From positions 228,049 to 252,164 of the forward strand of contig NW_019775467.1 of the NCBI RefSeq assembly GCF_001039355.2: a stretch of 24,116 nt of DNA, written 5' to 3'. The notes under the pieces were generated by a model that saw only the letters and a program-made list of their open reading frames with translations, was not told the origin of the DNA and did no database searches. Positions 17,600 to 24,116 of this stretch are shown here, one piece after another (position 1 is the stretch's first letter; every line of letters starts with the position of its first letter). The DNA comes from Lingula anatina. Taxonomy: Eukaryota; Brachiopoda; Lingulata; Lingulida; Lingulidae. The position numbers were made by a program, and so were the translations under genes.

Positions 17600-19440
17600 T
17601 CAGCAAAATCGAGTGAAAATGGACGACTTTTGAGCTCTTCGTATTTTCATGTGTATTTTTGTCAACAGTTGATGTGATTAAACGATAGATATATAAAAAG
17701 AAGCGGGAATATCTAGGGATTCGCTATTTTAAGGTTAGTTGTCATAAAACATAGATTCAGAACGGTAAAATGGAAGATTTATCCACGCGGGTGATTGCAA
17801 ATGGTGTCCCGTTTCAGGTGTCCGAAATTTTCTATGTAAAGATTTCTATAAGAAGTTTAAATTGTACAAATTTTTAAAAACTAAATCATGAAAGCCGGTT
17901 AAACTCGCCTTCTGACGGTATATATATTTTGTGAATTCAGCTTTGTCCATTTTTTTAAGCGCGAGGTGAACGCGACGCCAAACACTCGCATTTTTGAAGC
18001 GTATAACATTGGGGCGTTTAAATTATAACAAAATTGCTATAATGTTTATATCACCAGCGTTTTATATAAATTCTAAAAGCTAAACAAGTGGGCTTCGTGT
18101 TGATATAAAATATATGTTGCGTTCGGCTCCCATCTGGTTGGCAAAGTGTTGATAATCCCATGAAGTCGGTGTAAAAGTTGGCAAAACCGATTTTTTCAAG
18201 TGCAGTAGGTTACTGTGACTATGTATCGCAGGAAACGCGAAATATTATCAAACATTTATATTCTTCAGAAAGACGAAATCATAAACTTTTAAATGATATA
18301 TCATAAGGTATGTCTCCTACAATTTTTACCCATTTTGTGTGGGGAAATATAGCATCTCCAAAACGACGACAAAAATGGAACCCCATTTTCATCATAATTT
18401 ATAGCGTCACGTGACCAACCTGAAGCACTGGCCCGACTTAGCAAAACTACAAGTTTTCTTAAATATTCTATTTATATAAAAAAATATATATATATATAAT
18501 ATATATATAAAAAATATATAAAATATATATACTGCCAGAATATTCCAAGAGTTATATACTTCATTCTTAAAACATCAAAAATGGTATAATATTTATGATC
18601 CAATCCACAAGAAATCCAGTGTGAATTTTGACCAATATAGAAAGATATTGCTAGATCTAGTTATAAATAAAACAAGATTTTTTAATTGAATAAATATTTA
18701 CAAAGAAGTACTGGCCTATGACCAGGTTGTACTTTTTAAAGCCTGAAAGGGTTTTGATAAAAAATCATTCAACACCGGTTTAATCATTATATTAAGATCT
18801 GCACTTCTGCCTTGTTCTCTTATTTTACTGATCAAGATTTATTTCTATTTACTAGTACTATTTTTGTCTCTTACATATTAAACTATTTAAAATTAGACCC
18901 TTCCAATTATAATTTTAAAAAATATCCCTAATCTATTTAAAATTTACATTTCTGTTTTTAAAAATGCAAAATATTGAAATCTTTGTGATAAACAAAACTA
19001 AGTAAACATTTAAATTCATGTCCTTAAAGCACTGTTCCTGGGAAATGTTCATTCAGCCTCATGAATATGCACTGACCTTGTTAAAAGTTTTTTGGAAACT
19101 TTTTGCCTTTAAAATTAAAGCAGATAACAAAGTTCCAATGAACTCGTTGGCCAACTTGATCTGTCTATTCTGAAGGCAGGAGAAGCACCTGCCCCAGCAA
19201 GTTATGAATATTACCTTTGCCAAAACTGACATACAATTAAGATCATCCCCGGTTGAAAATTCTTGAATATAATTTGAAATTAAATACATAACAAAGTAAA
19301 ATGCATTAAAAATTAAAAAAAAAAAATTAAACTTCAGTATAGAGTATGTTTCAATTTGTTTTTATTTCCTTAGAACCTTCAATGGCCAGGTCATTTACCT
19401 GCTGGATATGACAATCAGAAAACTAAATCAATTTTCAAGT
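17600..19440. other. Non-coding stretch upstream of the retroelement
   Basis: No gene with coding character and no LTR copy matching 6886-7343. A plus-strand TATATAAAAAG occurs near 17691. An irregular (TA)n tract spans 18478-18535. A 76-codon minus frame at 19059-19289 lacks any recognisable domain. Confidence 0.55.
18478..18535. repeat. (TA)n microsatellite
   Basis: Nearly pure alternating TA with short A interruptions over about 58 bases. Confidence 0.95.
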
Positions 19441-19469
19441 TCAAAATTGGGCCGTTTTCCCAGAGTGTC

Positions 19470-19997
19470 ACCCTGCCACCCAGTGGTTGATAGATTCCTT
19501 GACTAAATGATCATCAAAACTTGGCCCCTATAAAACTGCTGTCAAAATTTGGTTAACTTAAGCATAATAATCCCCAAACTTGACCTCCAGTCAGATTTGA
19601 TTCTTTAGAGAGCACTGTATCCTCTCTCCACCTGTGAAGTGGACAGGGTGAACAAGGCAATTTCAATTAGCATTATTGTATGTATTCTAATCTTTGTCTG
19701 GTCTCCTAGCCTTGAAACAAATCCATACACATATCTTTACTTTTATTCACCATAAACATGCCACCTATCTATGTGCTCTTTAAATGCAGGCCACTCTCAG
19801 TGGAAGTCTTGTGGGTCAAAGCCCATCCTGTTTAATACTTGAAGAAAGTATTGTTCCAGAATTTGTCTGCTATGAGAAAGGTTTCTAGGGTAAACAGTAT
19901 CCAAGAATCTACAAAACACCATCTCTTGTTCAGTCACACCTGCATCAACAGCACCATCACACACAATCGTATGGAAATAAATTTTCCCTGGTCTTGA
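19470..19997 (-). pseudogene. hAT-like transposase-derived pseudogene fragment
   Basis: Two protein-like stretches lie in order on the minus strand. The first (19797-19997) contains TIVCDGAVDAGVTEQEMVF and ends at a TGA. It resembles the 'D-x2-TD-x2-V-x-EQE-x-VY-R' segment of hAT-like proteins of the ZNF862/KIAA1586 group. The second (about 19470-19664) contains LSTSQVERGYSAL, the hallmark of the hAT C-terminal dimerisation region. It has an in-frame TAA right after it and a further stop, then GPSFDDHLVKESINHW, which fits the usual tail. The middle of the protein is missing. Several stops make it a pseudogene. An acceptor-like TTTTTAACAG lies upstream near 20045. Confidence 0.7.
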
Positions 19998-20045
19998 CTA
20001 GAACACCTCTTCCCTTATTGTCAGCTGATATGAAATTCGGGAATC

Positions 20046-20286
20046 TGTTAAAAATAAATACAATATAATGATAAAATCATACATGTATGTAAAGGAAATA
20101 GAACGGATAAAGGTATGCTAGTAGGCCTACACATTGTATGTAAACAAAGTAAAACTATAACTTTGCAACAAAATATAACATTTCACTGGTACTGAACGTC
20201 AACAAGTGCATCTAAACTATGCGAAGGGAGGTTACTCCAAAATCATTTCTATACATTTCGGCGCTTATATGAAACTTAGTGAATGC

Positions 20287-20317
<31 letters not shown>

Positions 20318-20990
20318 ACCTTTAAGTCTGCAAACCCAAAGCTATGTAACTTGAAAGGCAAACGGCAGATTTTTTCCATTCTAAAACCATGTTATGGCAG
20401 CGATATGGTCGATCTGCAGCACCGATGGCGTTTTTTTCACGTATTATTTTCCATAACAACTCTCACTATGACAATGACACACTGTATACTATAAATATAC
20501 ACTTGAGAAGCTGAACATTCAATTTTTTAAACCGAAATGCAAGATTTGCCGAGAAAATCGCTTTCGAGTCACTTCCTCAGTGCAACGTGACAGTCCCAGT
20601 TTCGACTGACCTACATACTTCGAACTAAAATAGGGATTTCACAAAAAAGGACGGTTGTACAAATTTTTCATTCTTTTTGGTTCAATTCCAGCATATATAG
20701 TTGCATAAATCGTTATAATATCAATAAAGTAAGTTTGTCCATTTTTTCTACAATCATTTCATTTTAGGGTACAAAATTACACGATCCGCTTGAGAAAAAT
20801 GCGTGTGCTCTTTGTAGACAACTGATACAAGGCTTTCGTGGAAATTGAAATGTTCATTTTACATTGTGCGTTTACATCAAGTTCTAAATATTATTTTTTG
20901 AAAGTTTCAAGCTGAATAATGAGTTATTCACAGAGCTTCATGGATTTATATAACAACTTCGGATTTTGGAAAACATGGCGCGAAACACAC
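20046..20990. other. Non-coding stretch with A28 run
   Basis: No credible gene. A 28-base A run at 20287-20314 is preceded by GAATGC; no LINE or SINE body could be attached to it on the plus strand. Confidence 0.5.
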
Positions 20991-21017
20991 GTCGCGGACT
21001 ATTTTGTGCAAGCGCGT

Positions 21018-21251
21018 AGGTGTTTTTGTAATGATCACCGTTTACGCATTGATATGCCTGATCTGCGGACAGACTGTAGGTACAGCATATAGTGGCAATG
21101 GTCACATTGCGATTGAACAGAATCATCGGTATGGCAATATCATAGTTGCACTGACCTGTGCTGAGGCTGCTAGGTTGAGATCAGTTNTAAGTGTTTTTGT
21201 AATGATCACCGCTTACGCATTGATATGCAAGATCTGCGGACAGACTGTATA
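21018..21251. repeat. Direct repeat, 171-bp offset, flanking an N
   Basis: A block of about 60 bases containing TGTTTTTGTAATGATCACCG, TTACGCATTGATATGC and ATCTGCGGACAGACTGTA occurs at 21018 and 21189 with about four mismatches. The N at 21187 sits directly before the second copy. Between the copies lies unique sequence. Confidence 0.85.
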
Positions 21252-21264
21252 CTGTATCAGCTAA

Positions 21265-21720
21265 TGAGCACGTGCGAATTAAATTATGAAAAACAAACTT
21301 TATAACGTCCACTTAAGATAAAGATTTTTTTGAAGTTTTTAAATTTTGGTTAAAGTTATGTGCATGACTATTCGAAATACGCAAATAAGGGAGGGCAATA
21401 AACGATACAAAAAAACCTATCGATAAAATGAGGTCAGCATTTTTTTGTTTGAATTGATATTAATAAATTTGCTTGCCAACTGGCATTATTAGGTAAAGAG
21501 GGAGAGAGTATAAATCTGCAGTTTTGAAATTTGTAACCCTTTAATGACTTTTTCAATCTAGAAGCAGTTCCATATCTCAGAAAAATAAGAGAATATATGC
21601 CTGCAGGTCACAGAGAGTTTCTGAACGCCATAGAAAACGGACCTTCTCTCAGAAATCACGGTGGGTGGAATAAACCTTAAATTAACACGTGTCATTATTG
21701 GCCAGCTAGCTTGTAAGCTG
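21265..21720. other. Non-coding stretch
   Basis: Nothing recognisable apart from the region near 21700 that leads into the LINE remnant. Confidence 0.5.
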
Positions 21721-21721
21721 G

Positions 21722-21850
21722 TCGATGTGGCACATAAGGTATCCACCAGAGCTTGCCAGTGTTGTCTGTCTGCAACATAAACCCTCAAGCTGTCCCCACG
21801 TCCATCCTTGTTGTTTCATCTTCTCAACGCATCGTTTCCATGGGTGCATT
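21722..21850 (-). pseudogene. LINE ORF2 C-terminal remnant, distal part
   Basis: The minus strand gives WKRCVEKMKQQGWTWGQLEG and, after a one-base frame break near 21788, ADRQHWQALVDTLCATS. This 'M-x2-G-x-TW...A-DR-x-W-x2-LV-x-ALCATR' ending is characteristic of the extreme C-terminus of non-LTR retrotransposon ORF2 proteins. It continues the proximal piece at 22577-22691, separated by two insertions. Confidence 0.75.
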
Positions 21851-21862
21851 CCCAGAGATTTA

Positions 21863-22372
21863 GGCTTCGTTCACATGGGCGCTATTTCCTAAAAATCTAT
21901 TTTCTATTCGCGGTATATCTTGTGATCACGGACTGTGCCCTGAATATCCAGCGGCGTAATTGCTGGCAGCGCGAGCCAGTTACTTCCAAAGCTGTAATTA
22001 ATTCTCGGCTGTGCTCGGAGAAAATTCTGCTACCTTGACGCATGCGCAGTAGGAAGTTAGAAAATTAATGGCGGTCGCGGTTGCTTTGAAAAATGTGTTT
22101 GTCGATTTTGTGCAACAACAAGACGAAGAAGATGAAGAAGCTATACACACGACAGATATGAGTGCAACCGTCATGATCCGATGGCGATCGATGCGGCAAC
22201 AGAGGATGAGATTTTATAGAATGCGAACACAGCCGATAATTAATTACAGCTTTGTATAAGTAACTGGCTCGCGCTGCCAGTAATTACCCCGCGGGATATT
22301 CAGGGCACAGACCGTGATCATAAAATAGAAAATAGATTTTTAGAAAAATAGACTTTCCATGTGAACGAAGCC
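21863..22372. mobile_element. PIF/Harbinger-type MITE (510 bp) with long TIRs
   Basis: The ends are GGCTTCGTTCACATGG and its complement, flanked by TTA at 21860-21862 and 22373-22375. The inverted arms are about 150-160 bp long with indels, sharing CTAAAAATCTATTTTCTATT, TGTGCCCTGAATATCC, CTGGCAGCGCGAGCCAGTTA and AAAGCTGTAATTAATT. The interior holds a 63-codon plus-strand frame from an ATG at 22068, acidic then Arg-rich (QQQDEEDEEA, RWRSMRQQRMRF). This composition is seen at the start of some Harbinger transposases, but it is too short to prove. The element cannot move by itself. Confidence 0.88.
22068..22259 (+). CDS. Short ORF inside the 510-bp MITE
   Basis: Sixty-three codons from ATG: a hydrophobic start (AVAVALKNVFVDFV), a glutamine/acidic patch and an Arg-rich patch, ending inside the right inverted arm. 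It may be the truncated first exon of the autonomous parent's transposase; no catalytic domain is present. Function is unlikely. Confidence 0.3.
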   Translation: MAVAVALKNVFVDFVQQQDEEDEEAIHTTDMSATVMIRWRSMRQQRMRFYRMRTQPIINYSFV

Positions 22373-22375
22373 TTA

Positions 22376-22574
22376 GATCGATCCAGAGATTAAGATTTAG
22401 ATCGACCTAACTCCCTGGGGGTTCACGCTAAATTGCAGTCAGCCGAGCGCGCACCATAGTTAATGACCTCCTTACAGCTTTTAGTAAGCGGGACAGACGC
22501 TTAAGCCGGCTAAGCTGACAGTAATCTAGTGACACTCCCCACAGGGATAGATCGATTTAAAATCTATGGGAATG
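22376..22574. repeat. Insertion in the LINE; its end is dispersed repeat copy 2
   Basis: This segment separates the two LINE pieces together with the MITE. Its last 53 bases (22522-22574) match 3345-3397. The remainder is GC-richer, with AGCCGAGCGCGC and AAGCCGGCTAAGC, and has no frame. Its family is unknown. Confidence 0.6.
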
Positions 22575-22576
22575 GG

Positions 22577-22691
22577 GTCCATGTTTCTTTCGATCTTCCT
22601 CTGTGTTTTTTTTTATTCCCCCCGGTGCCCATCTGAATGCTTCTGTTGGAATTGCTGTTTTCTCCATCCTGCTTACATGCCCAATCCACCT
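22577..22691 (-). pseudogene. LINE ORF2 C-terminal remnant, proximal part
   Basis: The minus strand reads RWIGHVSRMEKTAIPTEAF then RWAP and HRGRSKETW, the 'RW-x-GHV-x-RM...P-x-A-x-RW-P...GRPK-TW' module that closes the ORF2 proteins of many LINEs (RTE/L2/Jockey-like). An A-rich run in the middle may hide a small indel. No reverse transcriptase core is present upstream, so it is a 5'-truncated copy, a usual LINE outcome. Confidence 0.8.
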
Positions 22692-22709
22692 CCATTCTAC
22701 CGCCTTTTT

Positions 22710-23690
22710 TTTTTTTTTTTTTTTTGCTGTTGCAATTGATTCTGTGTTTGTTCTGCGACGTTATTCCTCATTGTAAATAAAATTGGAGTTAAATATATGG
22801 TTCGATAAATATTTGATTATTGCTCCTTTTAGTGAGACTATCTCGCGACGATGGTGTACGGAAAGCATACAACAAATGCATCCAAGCACTTACCGAGTTT
22901 CGATCATACCACTTTACGGTTACTGTTAAGTAGGTATCAGGCCTTACTTGAATATTAAATATTTAAAACCAACCGTTTCATTTATTGTAAAGTCAAATAA
23001 GATCACGTGGAAGTCAGTCTGAATCATTTTCATTGATGAAAAAATCGTGAGGGTAGTTAGCGAAAACAGCGGCCAGATAGGAGTGGTCACATTCTTCATT
23101 CTCTGATATTCCTTAAAAGTGATTCACAATATAAGATTCGAATCAATAACTTGATCTCGACTTAACAACGTACACAGTTGAAAATTGAAACAAATCCACT
23201 TTTAAACTGACTTTAGATAAAAAAAGAAGGGGAATTCTCAATATGATTCAAAAGCTTTGCCCCATTTAGCAAAGGGTTTCGTCAGCTATGTTATGTATAC
23301 ATAATTAATTATAATTATAACAGTTATTGTAACGTATCACTTTATCACATTTGTAGATATGTTTTACTGCAGTCGTACAAGAAAAATGGAAAGTCTAGTA
23401 ATAATACGGACGCCCAAGGGGCAGGCGGGACATGTAAGTAAATTGAATGGAAACGTAAACAACGCTCATGCTGAACAAATAATAAACAGAGTAATACTTC
23501 ATACAAGATGACAGATATTATCATTCATGTATTCTTTGAACTAGAGAAAAAAAAACGGCTGGGCTGGTGCAATGTCTTTAGTATTTTCTTCCCCATTCTT
23601 TTTACACTTTTTCATGAAGGCATTTGATATTGACGACAGAGGATCTTGGTTGAATACAGTAACATAGCTATTTGGAACCTACTTGTTTTC
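22710..23690. other. Non-coding stretch, probable intron
   Basis: It begins with a T run next to the LINE remnant. No gene seen before the acceptor at 23691. If the next exon belongs to a multi-exon gene, this is its last intron, and the LINE and MITE debris would lie in the same intron. Confidence 0.5.
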
Positions 23691-23692
23691 AG

Positions 23693-23898
23693 ATTTGGTC
23701 TCCTTCCTGAAATCGACTCGCGACCAGACAGCCAGATGTTTTCTTGGCGACAGAGAGACAGGACAAATGAAATGGCAGGCAGACGACATGGATTTAGAAG
23801 GCCTGAAAATGAAAGAAAGTTCGTCTCTTCTACACCCCGGGACCAACCTCATCGTCAAATCAAAATCAGATCAAGAGATTTTTAAAGAAGACCATTAA
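23693..23898 (+). CDS. Last coding exon of an unidentified gene
   Basis: A strong acceptor (CTACTTGTTTTCAG) ends at 23692. The frame entered with two bases of a split codon then runs 67 codons to a TAA at 23896. The product is hydrophilic and mixed-charge: LVSFLKSTRDQTARCFLGD, an MKWQADDMDLEGLKMKE helix-like stretch, and HPGTNLIVKSKSDQEIFKEDH at the end. Codon pattern (purine first, C/G third: GTC TCC, GAC GAC ATG, AAC CTC ATC GTC) supports this frame over the overlapping one from 23646. I do not recognise the family. Upstream exons lie outside the window or beyond the repeats. No AATAAA was seen soon after the stop. Confidence 0.6.
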
Positions 23899-23987
23899 AA
23901 GTCAAATTTATTTGTTTTGAGATAGAAAACATCCACCGAAAATTAATTCATTAACAGTTCATTATGCCCCGTAAGCAAAAAATTCCA

Positions 23988-24116
23988 GGCCCGTAGCCAG
24001 CAATCTCAGAGGGGGGGGGGGTCGTTTTCTGAAAAAGTGGACCTTTTAACGTAAAATCCAAAAGTACATAGATCAAATTTTACCCAGAGTGGACCTTTTC
24101 CCAGCAATAAGGGTGG
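23988..24116. mobile_element. Start of a repeat element, cut by the window end
   Basis: AGGCCCGTAGCCAGCAATCT is followed by a G run and two copies of GTGGACCTTTT about 50 bases apart (24038 and 24089). The opening and the G-rich low-complexity follow-up are the style of TE ends in many marine invertebrate genomes. Too little is present to classify. Confidence 0.4.

Noticed and set aside
16124-17677. Plus-strand frames opposite gag, including a V8-rich one
   Set aside because: Antisense shadows of gag and of the GAC repeat.
19059-19289. 76-codon minus-strand ATG frame as a gene or more of the hAT remnant
   Set aside because: No hAT or other motif visible and no codon bias; it lies beyond the recognisable hAT tail.
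20287-20314. A28 run as the tail of a SINE or processed pseudogene
   Set aside because: No recognisable body upstream and no target duplication found by eye.
1-24116. tRNA, rRNA or snRNA genes
   Set aside because: No cloverleaf with paired A and B boxes, no rRNA core and no U-snRNA start was recognised; the only B-box-like string is inside the env insert.

Overview
The window looks like nuclear DNA from an invertebrate animal. It is AT-rich and dominated by intergenic sequence and transposable-element (TE) debris. It shows spliceosomal intron borders, homopolymer and microsatellite tracts, PIF/Harbinger-type MITEs, a decayed LINE tail, a hAT remnant and an 11-kb Ty3/Gypsy provirus. The species cannot be named from the sequence. 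Two isolated N bases (17527, 21187) show it is an assembled contig.

Left part (1-6885). This holds a ~300-340 bp tandem repeat, two weak proline-rich candidate exons of a plus-strand gene with a poly(A) signal near 2.94 kb, a 748-bp MITE with TTA target duplications, a 59-bp minisatellite with about 8.5 copies (each unit carrying a perfect 19-bp palindrome), a second minisatellite near 5.1 kb, and a 212-bp MITE.

Centre (6886 to about 17590, minus strand). This is an envelope-bearing Ty3/Gypsy element. In transcription order it has a leader with a short ATG frame and a strong splice donor, a small acidic ORF with two SUMO-interaction-like motifs, gag (two CCHC knuckles), protease, and pol (RT, RNase H, DD35E integrase, GPY/F-like module, C-terminal chromodomain). 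These are followed by an F-type env in two pieces split by a 530-bp insertion, a 3' ORF that starts at a splice acceptor and looks BTB/POZ-like, a purine tract, and a 458-bp candidate 3' LTR. Gag, protease and pol share one frame and are separated by single stop codons. The gag stop sits in the exact leaky context UGA CUAG. No 5' LTR was found. The copy is damaged: split env, UAA between protease and pol, an N in the leader.

Right part (17.6-24.1 kb). This is mostly non-coding. It contains a hAT-like transposase pseudogene, a direct repeat next to an N, a LINE ORF2 C-terminal remnant interrupted by a 510-bp Harbinger-type MITE and another repeat, one convincing last coding exon of an unidentified plus-strand gene (23693-23898), and the start of another repeat at the window end.

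The point most worth a second look is the layout of the retroelement. It combines a chromodomain integrase with a baculovirus-F-like Env, a predicted UGA readthrough switch, and two extra frames (tandem SIM-like, BTB-like) that have no usual place in such elements.
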